Assembly (NCBI GenBank): GCA_963749825.1
Contig: CAVVOI010000012.1
Span: 682,001-746,000 of the forward strand
Source of the DNA: UBA11865 sp963749825
GTDB taxonomy: Bacteria; Chloroflexota; Anaerolineae; Promineifilales; Promineifilaceae
Reading direction: 5' to 3'
DNA length: 64,000 nucleotides
The translations under genes and the position numbers were made by a program. Position 1 is the first letter of the stretch. Each line of letters opens with the position of its first letter. The notes beneath the pieces were generated by a model. The model saw only the letters and a list, made by a program, of their open reading frames with translations, was not told the origin of the DNA and searched no databases. This document shows positions 36,417-45,389 of this stretch, one piece after another.

Positions 36417-37238
36417 TCACAATAAGATCACCAACAGTATAAAACCAAGGGTAGCGACCCCAGCATATTCCATGACTGCCCGGCGGCCGAAGCGTCCGTC
36501 GAGGTATTGTTGAATCAACCCAACTCCAGCGTAATAAAGCAAGAAGAGTAGCAAACTGCCTTGTAAGGTAGTGATGGGCCAGTAGTTAATGACCCAGGTC
36601 ATCAGGCCGAGAAATATCCCAACAGTGCCGCCATATAGGAATGCATCCGCCGGTCTGTCAACGGAAAAATACAAAACGCGGGCTGCCAATAAGGTCGTTA
36701 CGACCATAACGGCCGGGCCACTTAACAAGGTTCGGGCTCGCTGATTGAATATAAGAGCATACAACATCACGGTCACAAGATAAATCAGCGCGATTTCAGA
36801 CCAACGGACTAGAGGGCGTCGTCGTTCTTCGGGATCAACATGAGCGTACTCGGCGGCCAGAGCCGCGGGTACCAAGAAGAGGCTCAAGGCAATGCCGGCC
36901 ACCCAGGTTCCCTGATTCCTGGCGGCCGCTAGCCAACCGGTCAGGCTCACAACCAATAATGCCGGCATAACCCAGTAAATGGTGCTCCTACCAAGTTCTC
37001 CCGCTAAGGCTATGGGGTGGCTGCGTACAAAGGCTTCGACAGCAGTGACTGACAAGCCGGCCAACACAAGCAACATCAAAGTCGTCGCTGACAGCTGAAT
37101 GCCTAACGGTGAACCCAAGACAGAAGCAGATAGTGGTTGGACCGGCATCACGACAAATCGGGCCATAGTCAAACCAAGCAACAAGGCCCCACTGAAAATG
37201 CCCAGACGACTACGACGGATTTGTTTAGACTGATCCAT
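36417..37238 (-). CDS. Multi-pass membrane protein of unknown function
   Basis: About eight hydrophobic segments across 273 residues and no signal peptide. Stretches such as MPALLVVSLTGWLAAAR, WVAGIALSLFLVPAALAAEYAHVDPEERRRP and YFSVDRPADAFLYGGTVGIFLGLMTW suggest the DUF5656-like integral membrane proteins found in Chloroflexota, but this is recall and not a search. No catalytic or transport motif is evident. It converges with the small membrane protein gene, 40 bases away, and is followed upstream by a gap (37239-37407) with nothing clear. Confidence 0.65.
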   Translation of the reverse strand: MDQSKQIRRSRLGIFSGALLLGLTMARFVVMPVQPLSASVLGSPLGIQLSATTLMLLVLAGLSVTAVEAFVRSHPIALAGELGRSTIYWVMPALLVVSLTGWLAAARNQGTWVAGIALSLFLVPAALAAEYAHVDPEERRRPLVRWSEIALIYLVTVMLYALIFNQRARTLLSGPAVMVVTTLLAARVLYFSVDRPADAFLYGGTVGIFLGLMTWVINYWPITTLQGSLLLFLLYYAGVGLIQQYLDGRFGRRAVMEYAGVATLGFILLVILL

Positions 37239-37407
37239 GGCCTTTCAATTGTGTCTGGTGAATTGTTTATTGTCAATCAAGCTAAAAACAGACCTAAGAG
37301 CAATAACGCAAATCTTTTTGGAAAGATGGAAAAACCTTCGAGCGTTATTGCCAAGAAGCAAACCGTCGTTAACAAATCTCATTCCCGAAGAATTAAAGGT
37401 GGTTTAC

Positions 37408-37824
37408 TCAGTGACCGCGTAACTCTTGCGGCTTTATCTCAATGGCTTCGGTATAAGTCTGTGCAAATTGGACCGGCGTCATGTTTATCCGCTCAAGACC
37501 AGAACCATATTTGTTGAAATAAGCCTGAACTCTTTCAGCCGGGGGTGACGCCTCCAATATCATCGCTCGTCCAATGATAACCACAATATCTCCACCGGAT
37601 CCATCGCCATCCAGGTTCAAGGCTACGGCCGGGTTGGCTTCAATATGGCGCAGCTTGGCTGTACCCGGCCGGCTGTAAATTAAAAAGGTTTCACCGTCCC
37701 ATAAGAACCAGACCGGCCTGGGCTGGGGAGTTCCGTTTCTTCCTGCCGTCACCAACCATATGATGGTCTCATCTTTCAAACGGCGGTCGACGCGCCGCCC
37801 ATATTCACTTTTTAAGTCAATCAT
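37408..37824 (-). CDS. Pyridoxamine-5'-phosphate-oxidase-fold protein, F420/FMN-dependent (PPOX class)
   Basis: Split-barrel flavin/deazaflavin-binding protein of about 138 residues. WLVTAGRNGTPQPRPVWFLWDGETFLIYSRPGTAKLRHIEANPAVALNLDGDG is the diagnostic core, with the T/R and Lys that contact the cofactor phosphate. The pattern matches the PPOX-class family related to mycobacterial Rv3369, which use F420 or FMN, or sometimes heme. The reaction is unknown. The start ATG 37824 follows a GGAGG at nine bases. It is not obviously part of an operon. Confidence 0.85.
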   Translation of the reverse strand: MIDLKSEYGRRVDRRLKDETIIWLVTAGRNGTPQPRPVWFLWDGETFLIYSRPGTAKLRHIEANPAVALNLDGDGSGGDIVVIIGRAMILEASPPAERVQAYFNKYGSGLERINMTPVQFAQTYTEAIEIKPQELRGH

Positions 37825-37964
37825 CCTGCTTCACCTCCGGGTGATATCGTTATTGGTAAATAAGCAATATGTATTGAAGCTATTCCGACCAGGTTTTCTT
37901 TTCAGCCGACTATAGGGTACCTCTCAGCTATTTTACACCACCACAACCAAATAGCCGGTTGGCG

Positions 37965-37994
37965 TTGACAAAGAAATAACGATTGTGTTAGCGT
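37965..37994 (+). promoter_or_regulatory. Promoter of the secreted beta-helix protein gene
   Basis: A perfect -35 TTGACA (37965-37970) is separated by 18 bases from TAGCGT (37989-37994), with a start expected near 38001. An AAGGAGG ribosome binding site follows at 38008-38014, six bases before ATG 38021. Confidence 0.5.
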
Positions 37995-38020
37995 ATGGCA
38001 ATTATTTAAGGAGGCGACAG

Positions 38021-40363
38021 ATGGTCAAGTTTGGGGTACGACGCGTTTTACCATTGGGGCTGGCGCTTGGAATAGCTTTTATTGCTGTAGCGCTCACAAT
38101 AATGGCTGCTAGTTACCTTTCAGATGTTAGCGCTGCCGGTACCAATCACTACGTTGAGGGCGCAACCGGCAGCGATAGCGGAAATTGCGCGAATCCGGCC
38201 GATCCATGCCAGACGATCGAATACGCTCTAACCAAGGCTGCCACAAATGACAACGTTTTGGTGGCCCAGGGTTTATACATTGAGAATCTATTTATCAATC
38301 ATAAAGTCAATTTGGTAGGCGGTTATGAATCGGCGGGCTGGACGCGGGATGTCAAAACAAATCTAACTACCATCGACGGCCGGGAATCCCATTTTTCCAA
38401 AGGCGATTGGGATGGCTCGTCAGTTTGGGCGATGACCGTCATCTCTGACGCCGGAAGCTATAAAATGTGGTATACAGGCGCTGGGTTGGTAGAAGGCAAC
38501 CAGATTGGTTATGCGACATCGAGCGATGGCATCAGCTGGACAAAAAATCCCGCAAACCCTGTTTTAACCCATGGTGGAAACAGTGCCTGGGATGAGGTAG
38601 AGGTTGGCCAGCCTTTTGTGCTTAAAGATGGCGGTACATACAAGATGTGGTACTGGGGTCTGGATGAGGATGATATCAAACAAATCGGTTATGCCACATC
38701 GACGGACGGCATTACTTGGTTAAAACATGCTGGTCCAGTTTTGCCGGTCGGTGCCGGTGGAACTTGGGACAGCAACGAGGTGGGTGGTCCCAGCGTTTAC
38801 TATGATGGCGGCACTTATCATATGTGGTATCACGGGCAAGATGGCCCTTGCTGCGATAATTTACAGATAGGTTATGCCAGCTCCCCAGATGGCATAAATT
38901 GGACAAAACACATCAGCCCGGTACTGAGTTGGGGAAATGGCGGAGATTGGGACGCTGATTACGTCGGTGTGGGAAGTGTCATTAGCCAGACTGGTGAGTA
39001 TCACATGTATTATTGGGGTCGGAGCGCTGGCGGCTTAACTGCCAGCGGTCTAGCGACATCGACCAATGGCATAGACTGGCACAAATATGCCGGCAATCCC
39101 GTACTGACAACCGGAAGTGGCGGGACCTGGGATGAAATTTTCGCTTCCTGGACGGCCGTTTCGCCCGACGGAAAAAAGCTGTGGTACCGGGGACGGGGGA
39201 ACAGCCTTTTCAATGTCAATCAGATCGGTTACGCAACGTCAGTTGATGATGGCATTACCTGGAATAAAAATGGAAGCAATCCGGTCTTGACTCCCGGAAC
39301 CGCGGGGAATTGGGGTGAACCAGTCGTCTATTATGGACCCAATAGCGACGGCTCCCTGCTGGATGGCTTCACGATTCAAAATGGCTATGTCGGCGAAGGG
39401 GGTGGTATCCGCCTCTTGAACGCTGCAGTTAGTATTCGCAATAACCGGGTAATTAGCAACCAGGCCTATTACGTTGGCGGCGGCTTCCTGATCGAGGAAT
39501 CGAATGCTATCATTCAAGGGAATCAAATTTTGACTAATACGGCCGGTGATGAAGGTGGCGGGATCTTCGTCAATTCGAATACATCGACGACCATTTTTGA
39601 TAATGAGATCGCCTACAACCGGGTCGTGAATGATTTGAACGGCCGGGGGGCCGGCGTGCGAACAGCAGGCGGGAGCGCCATCGTATTCATCAAGGGCAAC
39701 GACATACACGACAACGTATTATGGGGCGGCGGCAGTGGACTAGATATCGGTACACCAGCCATTATCGAGGCCAATGATATCCACCACAATGACGCCGACG
39801 ATTGGGGCGGGGCCATCGTGGTAGCGGATTCAGTGCAGCCGGTCACATTAACAAATAACGTGATCTATAAAAACCAACTAGATGGCTTGTCGGGGGTGAA
39901 CTTCCGGGACCTACGCTTGATCAATAACACCTTCGACGCCAACGAGGGTGGAGGCGTCGGACTTTTCGCCTGGCCTTTAACACCAACCTATGCCTTTACA
40001 GCTACGATGGTCAATAACATTATCGCCAACAGCGGTTACTGCGGCATCTATGGTTTCAATGGCGTCTCTATTTACACTGATTACAACGATGTCTATGGAC
40101 CGAACGCCGATTACTGTGATTTGGCTGAACCGCCGAGTGGTGCCCATAACTTAAGCGTCGATCCAAAGTTCATCGATCCGTCTAATGGGGACTACCGACT
40201 GCAGAGCGGCTCACCGGTCATCGATCAAGGCACAAGCAGCGGAGCGCCTGCTGAAGATAGAGATGGAAATACCCGGCCGATCGGCAATGGTTTCGATATA
40301 GGCGCTTTTGAATGGGCCATGCGCCTTTTTGTGCCAAATCTAGTCGTACAGTCAGGACCCTGA
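38021..40363 (+). CDS. Secreted beta-helix protein with an inserted beta-propeller
   Basis: Exported protein of about 780 residues. After a signal sequence (LPLGLALGIAFIAVALTIM) comes a DUF1565-type opening (NHYVEGATGSDSGNC, DPCQTIEYALTKAATNDNVLVAQGLY). The helix is interrupted after DGRESHFSKGDWDG by about 320 residues holding five repeats of the form KMWY...IGYATS-DGI-W, typical of five-bladed GH43/GH32-like propellers. It then resumes as a NosD/pectate-lyase-like right-handed beta-helix (NNRVISNQA, IIQGNQILTNTA, IEANDIHHNDA). It ends with FDIGAFEW, the usual tail of this class, plus a short hydrophobic segment. The AAGGAGG site fixes ATG 38021. Carbohydrate binding or cleavage is likely but unproven. 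Confidence 0.8.
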   Translation: MVKFGVRRVLPLGLALGIAFIAVALTIMAASYLSDVSAAGTNHYVEGATGSDSGNCANPADPCQTIEYALTKAATNDNVLVAQGLYIENLFINHKVNLVGGYESAGWTRDVKTNLTTIDGRESHFSKGDWDGSSVWAMTVISDAGSYKMWYTGAGLVEGNQIGYATSSDGISWTKNPANPVLTHGGNSAWDEVEVGQPFVLKDGGTYKMWYWGLDEDDIKQIGYATSTDGITWLKHAGPVLPVGAGGTWDSNEVGGPSVYYDGGTYHMWYHGQDGPCCDNLQIGYASSPDGINWTKHISPVLSWGNGGDWDADYVGVGSVISQTGEYHMYYWGRSAGGLTASGLATSTNGIDWHKYAGNPVLTTGSGGTWDEIFASWTAVSPDGKKLWYRGRGNSLFNVNQIGYATSVDDGITWNKNGSNPVLTPGTAGNWGEPVVYYGPNSDGSLLDGFTIQNGYVGEGGGIRLLNAAVSIRNNRVISNQAYYVGGGFLIEESNAIIQGNQILTNTAGDEGGGIFVNSNTSTTIFDNEIAYNRVVNDLNGRGAGVRTAGGSAIVFIKGNDIHDNVLWGGGSGLDIGTPAIIEANDIHHNDADDWGGAIVVADSVQPVTLTNNVIYKNQLDGLSGVNFRDLRLINNTFDANEGGGVGLFAWPLTPTYAFTATMVNNIIANSGYCGIYGFNGVSIYTDYNDVYGPNADYCDLAEPPSGAHNLSVDPKFIDPSNGDYRLQSGSPVIDQGTSSGAPAEDRDGNTRPIGNGFDIGAFEWAMRLFVPNLVVQSGP

Positions 40364-40416
40364 GCTGAAATTTGTAGTATTATGTAAACCTTACTGATCT
40401 GGGGACCTTTGCTAGA

Positions 40417-41235
40417 TCAGGATAAATCGACTAAGGGGGAGAGACGATCGATGGTTGCCTGCATGAAGGCAGGTTCAACCAGGGTGAGATCAATGGCATC
40501 CAGTGGGCACAACTCGACGCAGCGGCCGCAGCCCCGGCATCTCGCCTGGTCGATGACGGCTGTTTCGCCATTCATATGAATGGCGTCCACAAAACAGATG
40601 CCCCGAGTACAAAGTTTACAACCCCGGCAAGCCTCGTTAACGGTAACTGATACGCCCGGCATCCGGGTGACTTTGCGGCTGATCATCGGATCGAGTCTTG
40701 GCAACGCTTTCCAGAGACAGCAACAAGGGCAACAATTACAGATGGTAAGCAACTTTCTGCCCGGCGTGGCTCCAAGCCAAATGGTATCCAGTTTGTTGCG
40801 GCCCACCATATGAACAAGGCCTGCCTGGCGGCAACGCTGCAAATGGTCAAGTGCTTCATCCTTTGAAACAGACCTACCTAAACGAGGATCGATCTTCTTG
40901 GTAGCCTCTCCCAAAAATATACAACCTAAATCTTGAGGGAAATCCGTGCAATGATCGGCCGATCGACAGATGCAGAAATTCATGATCCAATGATGATTAG
41001 CTGTCTCAATGAAATGTTCCACCACGGCCGAGGGTAATACCGTATCCTCCGGCTGGTCGATGGCTTCGCCAATTTGGATCAGGTTGTCCTTGGGCAAATA
41101 GATGATGTCGTCACCATGGAAGAGGGCAAAATCGACCGCATGACCAATACCGGGGATCTTCGTTAGCTCGGACAGCCAAAGCCGGCTGGGAAAGGTTCGT
41201 TTGATGAGATTGACTAACCAGATTGGCCGGGCCAT
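40417..41235 (-). CDS. 4Fe-4S ferredoxin-domain protein
   Basis: Iron-sulfur protein of about 272 residues. The C-terminal third carries two 4Fe-4S motifs, CRGCKLCTRGIC and CRGCGRCVELCP. The middle holds two further Cys-rich sites, NFCICRSADHC and ICNCCPCCCLW, a combination seen in uncharacterised ferredoxin-like proteins that may bind extra clusters. The N-terminus is polar with no membrane helix, so it should be cytoplasmic. The frame opens with TTG 41244; ATG 41235 is used, with TAGGAT eight bases before it. The redox partner is not apparent from the neighbours. Confidence 0.8.
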   Translation of the reverse strand: MARPIWLVNLIKRTFPSRLWLSELTKIPGIGHAVDFALFHGDDIIYLPKDNLIQIGEAIDQPEDTVLPSAVVEHFIETANHHWIMNFCICRSADHCTDFPQDLGCIFLGEATKKIDPRLGRSVSKDEALDHLQRCRQAGLVHMVGRNKLDTIWLGATPGRKLLTICNCCPCCCLWKALPRLDPMISRKVTRMPGVSVTVNEACRGCKLCTRGICFVDAIHMNGETAVIDQARCRGCGRCVELCPLDAIDLTLVEPAFMQATIDRLSPLVDLS

Positions 41236-41513
41236 CGAAGGCAATCCTACTAACTATATTGGCTTGTTGACCAAGGATAGTAACATCTTAGCCCAAGCTA
41301 GCCCTTGCTGTCACCTGACGAATGTCATCTTTTTCCGTTTGTATTGTGTAACAAAACCCATTTTTAGCAAAAAGAATTCTCGCAGTAATGGTTAGCCTCA
41401 AGGCGTCAATGTTTCTAATCTTGGGCGGTGACACACTGAATCAGCAGGTTGCTCGTAAACAAAAAGATCCGCAAGCGTTAAACGCATGCAGGCCAGATCA
41501 ATTTCAAAAAAAG

Positions 41514-41957
41514 CTACCTGGCGGCATCCTTGCCATTTTCGACGTGTTCTTTCAGACCCAGGAGAAGATTCTTCATTCCCTTTTCGTATGTCTGGCGCAC
41601 ATAAAATCGGTCCATCAAATTGCACATTGGACCATATTTCAACTCGTCATCTGGTGATACGGCAATCTGGGTGTGGCCGTTTTCTCCCTGCAATATGAAG
41701 TGAATATCTGCTCGCTTGAAGGGTAGATTGCTGTCGACGATGCGCATGGTCAGTTTTCGGCAATCCTCCCATTGAACTACTTCTTCATTCAAGTAATTTT
41801 TGCCGCCCTGGTCGCAAAAACGTGTTGCACCTAGGCCACTATTATCTTCTGATGTCACATAGGATTCACGAATGCCTGGGTTCCAATCGGCGATACGGCC
41901 GATATCGCCCAACACCTGCCAAACATCCTCTACGGGCGCAAAAAGCGTCTCCGAAAA
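41514..41957 (-). CDS. SRPBCC (polyketide cyclase/START-like) protein, N-terminus unresolved
   Basis: Helix-grip ligand-binding domain of the SRPBCC superfamily. The characteristic opening FAPVEDVWQVLGDIGRIADWNPGI is plain, and ILQGENGHTQIAVSPDDEL plus the C-terminal helix YEKGMKNLLLGLKEHVENG complete the fold. No ATG, GTG or TTG lies where the family starts: in this frame the homology continues up to about 41957, inside the 3' end of the upstream lipoprotein gene. Removing one T from a T5 run near 41942 would instead join it to a frame with an ATG farther upstream. A one-base error is a plausible cause. Confidence 0.65.
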   Translation of the reverse strand, partial: FSETLFAPVEDVWQVLGDIGRIADWNPGIRESYVTSEDNSGLGATRFCDQGGKNYLNEEVVQWEDCRKLTMRIVDSNLPFKRADIHFILQGENGHTQIAVSPDDELKYGPMCNLMDRFYVRQTYEKGMKNLLLGLKEHVENGKDAAR

Positions 41958-42847
41958 TCGTCGCCTGATAGTATTTCCAGATATAGTGCCTCTGTGTTTC
42001 CGCCTTGTTCAAGCGCATCCGGTGAAAATTCAGGGGCGATTGGCTGCAAACCGCATGTTGGGTTTTCGACCACAAAATTGTCGAAGTGCACCTCTACATT
42101 GGGCTGGTCGAAGGATTCAACGTATATGCCCGCGGCAGAGGAGCTCTGCATCGAAGCCAAATTGAGTTGTTCCACCATTTGGTCGTTAGCATAGGCAGTG
42201 ATGCTCTTATTGTGCCAGCGTATAGATAGGAGATTGTTTTTCGTACCTGTGTTGATATCGCCGGAAAAACCATTGGCCAAAAGATCCCACTCTGTGGCTG
42301 TGCGGGAATCGTATTGCCAAATACTATAGTTGCCGTTTGGGCTGACTTCGAAACTCTTAAACCAGAAATTATTCCCATCACCGTTCTCGTCGAATACCAG
42401 ACCATAGGATCCGTCGATGCCGCTAACATTCTTTACTTCCACATTCACCTTGTAGCCATTAGCGCCATAAAATTTATTTGGCACTGAGGCGACCCAAAAC
42501 CCTGCCTTCTTCATATACACGCGATAATGACCATTATCATATTTGCCGCTAGTATTATTAGTATTCCATTCAGGCCAGCCACTGTTCGGATCATCAAAAG
42601 AATCGGCAAACAGAACCGGACAAGGTTTAGTGATGATGGGCAGCAGGGCAGTAGGCGTCAAAACCTCGTCAGTTATGGCGAGAGAAGAGAAATTGCCGCC
42701 TTCCGATTCGGCCGGGCAGCCTACCGATTGGGAATCACAATCGCTTCCTGAGACCCGGGCCGGCCCAAGCACGGCGAACCAGGCAACCAGGATTATTGCA
42801 GCGAAAACCAAAACCAAGATTGGGTAGGTAAATTTCTTGAAGATCAT
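41930..42847 (-). CDS. Membrane-anchored protein with a concanavalin-like domain
   Basis: Protein of about 305 residues with an N-terminal membrane segment (PILVLVFAAIILVAWFAVL) and no clear lipobox. The extracellular part begins around residue 75 with VLFADSFDDPNSGWPEWN and runs through GHYRVYMKKAGFWVASVP, YGLVFDENGDGNNFWFKSF and VHFDNFVVENP, a jelly-roll pattern (concanavalin/DUF1080-like) common in secreted Chloroflexota proteins. Ligand unknown; carbohydrate binding is a guess. ATG 42847 with GGAGG eight bases upstream is chosen over the frame start at 42862. Its 3' end overlaps the SRPBCC coding region. Confidence 0.72.
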   Translation of the reverse strand: MIFKKFTYPILVLVFAAIILVAWFAVLGPARVSGSDCDSQSVGCPAESEGGNFSSLAITDEVLTPTALLPIITKPCPVLFADSFDDPNSGWPEWNTNNTSGKYDNGHYRVYMKKAGFWVASVPNKFYGANGYKVNVEVKNVSGIDGSYGLVFDENGDGNNFWFKSFEVSPNGNYSIWQYDSRTATEWDLLANGFSGDINTGTKNNLLSIRWHNKSITAYANDQMVEQLNLASMQSSSAAGIYVESFDQPNVEVHFDNFVVENPTCGLQPIAPEFSPDALEQGGNTEALYLEILSGDDFRRRFLRP

Positions 42848-42930
42848 GTCATATCCCTCCATAGCTTTCCGAATTAATTTATGCCAATCTAGATATTTCT
42901 ATTGTACTACCAAGAATCTGTGAAAGTTTG

Positions 42931-43869
42931 TCAGGTTTGTGCGACTTCATGCGCTTGGCCATTTAGAGATTCTCCATCCAGGATCTGCAACAGGCCTCTT
43001 GCCTCGGCCGTTAGCACCGGCAATACATCACCATTGGCAGAAGACTCATGCAATTGCCCAGCTTGAAAAGGCTGGGAAAAAGTCAGACGAGGAGAAATCT
43101 TGAGTGAACCCGGGAAGAATAGTTGTTGCATAACTTGAAAAATCTCGGCCACTTTTTGTTTATTGTGTGGCTCTTTGCGAAGCCAGGTAATCGGGCTTCT
43201 ATACCAACCTGGAGAAAGCACCCCGCTGACGATGGCCACAACGACTTGCATCTCGGGTACCTTGCGTATCAAGAGTTCCAGACTGGGAGACCATCGACTG
43301 AGTGCCTGCCAAGCTCCTTCGGACGAAACGGCCGGATCGGGATCTACAGTACCGGTTGGGAAAATGAGCAGCGCCCCACCCGCCTTCAGGTGGCGGAGAC
43401 TGGCCCTTAGGCCTGCCATGCGTGTATGCGAATCCCCCATCACACCGTCGGAGGCTATGAAGATGAAATGATCGGCCGTTGCCGGTAACTTACGAACGAT
43501 GTTGATGTTGCTAGCCAAGAGTTTCAAATCGTCGCGGGGCAATGTGGCAGCGATGAGGAAAAAATCATAGGCAGCCGGGTGATTGGAAAGGACCAATAGC
43601 GGCCCGCCCGATGGCAAACGACTCTCTCCAATTATGTCAACCTGCTCAATGAAGCGAGGCATCATAGAGTGCGTAGCATCGCGCAATCCGGTTTGGGCCA
43701 CCTGGTTTTCATAGCCGGCGGCTAGTTGGGCAAATCGACCAACCGGCCGGCGAAAGAGGGGTTCAATCAGGCGACGCAGCCACGACCGGCGGTCGAAACC
43801 AAACACCCAGAAAGCTTCGTCGAGGATCGCTTGCTGCAAGGTTTGGGGATCAACTGAAGGATTTTCCAT
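42931..43869 (-). CDS. PlsC-type acyltransferase
   Basis: Glycerophospholipid or ornithine-lipid acyltransferase of the LPLAT family. The catalytic HX4D motif is NHPAAYD (the His and Asp are seen), and FPTGTVDPDP replaces the usual phosphate-binding EGTRS block. The segments LKLLASNINIVRKLP and VGRFAQLA fit membrane-associated soluble acyltransferases of about 310 residues. No membrane helix is present. ATG 43869 is used, although an in-frame TTG at 43893 exists and neither has a clear ribosome binding site. The neighbouring gene (GMC oxidoreductase) is divergent. Confidence 0.82.
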   Translation of the reverse strand: MENPSVDPQTLQQAILDEAFWVFGFDRRSWLRRLIEPLFRRPVGRFAQLAAGYENQVAQTGLRDATHSMMPRFIEQVDIIGESRLPSGGPLLVLSNHPAAYDFFLIAATLPRDDLKLLASNINIVRKLPATADHFIFIASDGVMGDSHTRMAGLRASLRHLKAGGALLIFPTGTVDPDPAVSSEGAWQALSRWSPSLELLIRKVPEMQVVVAIVSGVLSPGWYRSPITWLRKEPHNKQKVAEIFQVMQQLFFPGSLKISPRLTFSQPFQAGQLHESSANGDVLPVLTAEARGLLQILDGESLNGQAHEVAQT

Positions 43870-44013
43870 GATGATTTCGTTGTGGTCGTTCAATCGATAG
43901 ATGCCACTTGATTATTGGATCGTGGCAGATTTTTAATAGATGTCAATAATGATTCCAAATTTATTCCGGACATTGGTATTGATTACTGGCTTTGAATCGC
44001 AACCAAGCTAGGC

Positions 44014-44019
44014 TAGAAT
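44014..44019 (+). promoter_or_regulatory. -10 box giving a leaderless GMC oxidoreductase transcript
   Basis: TAGAAT ends six bases before ATG 44026, the same spacing seen before tsaE and the methyltransferase at 28971. No ribosome binding site lies between. Confidence 0.45.
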
Positions 44020-44025
44020 GCAATC

Positions 44026-45354
44026 ATGACCATACACAAACAAACCGATGTGGTAATCGTCGGCTCCGGGCCAGGTGGGGCGACGTTGGCCCGCCAACTG
44101 GCGCGCTCTCAGGCCGGGCTGGGTATCACCCTATTAGAGCGAGGTCGCGACTGGCGTTCAAATCCTCTGTACGGCACTTATCCGGGGGCGATGGCCTATA
44201 CCGATCGGGCGACCTTCTTGTATACGAATGAAGGCCTCTCCATCGTCCGGCCGATGATGGTGGGTGGGGCTACTAGCATGTACCTGGGCTGCTCGGCGCG
44301 GCCCTTACCCTGGTGGCGAGAAAAGTACGGCATCGACCTGGATTCTTATGCCCAAGAAACGATCGATGAATTAGGCATTGCTCCATTGCCGTTAGAATTA
44401 CGGGGTAAGGCCTCGGGTCGCGTCGCCGAAGCTGGCCAAGAATTGGGCATGGAATGGATCCCACAAGATAAGTTTATCTGGCCCGAGCGTTCAAAAAGAT
44501 TCGATTGCCGGGCATCTTGTATTTTGGGTTGTCGGTGTGGTGCTAAATGGAATGCGGCCGAGTATGTGGATGAAGCCGTGACCGATGGCATCGATCTTTG
44601 GACCGGGGCCAAAGTAGAGAAAGTACTGCATAGCGCCGGCAGCGTCTACGGCGTCAAAGGCAAGGTCAATGGAAAAAGGTTCGTCGTCGAAGCAAACCGG
44701 GTCATATTAGCGGCCGGTGGCTTAGGAACCCCGCGAATCCTTCAGGCCAGTGGTTTCGAAGAAGCCGGGCAGGGCCTGGCCTTGGACACGACCTCGATGG
44801 TATACGGGCAAGCAGCTTATGAAGGTATAGGCAACGAGCCGCCGATGAGCTGGAGTTACGCCGACGACGAGCTGGGGGCCATGTTTTCGACGCTGATTGA
44901 TCCCTGGCTCAATTACCCTGTTGTTATGTTAAGCAAAGGACCAAAACAAGCGCTTTCATGGCGCGGTTGGGGTCATACTTTGGGGGTAATGATCAAGTTG
45001 AAAGATGAGATCAGTGGCGGCATCGACCATCGCGGCCGGATCAGCAAAGGTTTGACGCAACAGGATCGCCGGCGGCAACTCCGGGCGGAAGAGAGGGCAA
45101 AAAAGATCTTAGCCAAGGCCGGTTGCGATCCCGATTCATTCATTACGACGCCGCTGCGCGGCACGCACCCATCGGCCACTGTCCGCTTAGACTCATTATT
45201 GTCCCGTGACCTAGAAACGGCCGTGAAAGGTTTGTACGTCTGCGATGCTAGTGTATTTCCGGAAGCCTTGGCCCGACCGACGGTGCTAACCATCATCAGC
45301 CTGGCTAAGAGGCTGGCCGACCACCTGCTAATAGAATCGCCATTTGAACGGTAA
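44026..45354 (+). CDS. GMC-family oxidoreductase
   Basis: FAD-dependent glucose-methanol-choline-type oxidoreductase. The dinucleotide-binding motif VIVGSGPGGATLARQLA is at residues 10-26; MMVGGATSMYLGCSAR near 77-92 and RVILAAGGLGTPRILQASG near 225-243 are typical. GTHPSATVRLDSLL and YVCDASVFPEALARPTVLTIISLAKRLAD close the fold, the His in GTHPS being the likely catalytic base. A Cys-rich loop CRASCILGCRC (Cys161, 165, 169, 171) might hold a metal cluster. It is a single gene, followed by a decayed methyltransferase. Confidence 0.85.
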   Translation: MTIHKQTDVVIVGSGPGGATLARQLARSQAGLGITLLERGRDWRSNPLYGTYPGAMAYTDRATFLYTNEGLSIVRPMMVGGATSMYLGCSARPLPWWREKYGIDLDSYAQETIDELGIAPLPLELRGKASGRVAEAGQELGMEWIPQDKFIWPERSKRFDCRASCILGCRCGAKWNAAEYVDEAVTDGIDLWTGAKVEKVLHSAGSVYGVKGKVNGKRFVVEANRVILAAGGLGTPRILQASGFEEAGQGLALDTTSMVYGQAAYEGIGNEPPMSWSYADDELGAMFSTLIDPWLNYPVVMLSKGPKQALSWRGWGHTLGVMIKLKDEISGGIDHRGRISKGLTQQDRRRQLRAEERAKKILAKAGCDPDSFITTPLRGTHPSATVRLDSLLSRDLETAVKGLYVCDASVFPEALARPTVLTIISLAKRLADHLLIESPFER

Positions 45355-45389
45355 AATGAACAGATTTACAGATCAGGACTATTTATTGA

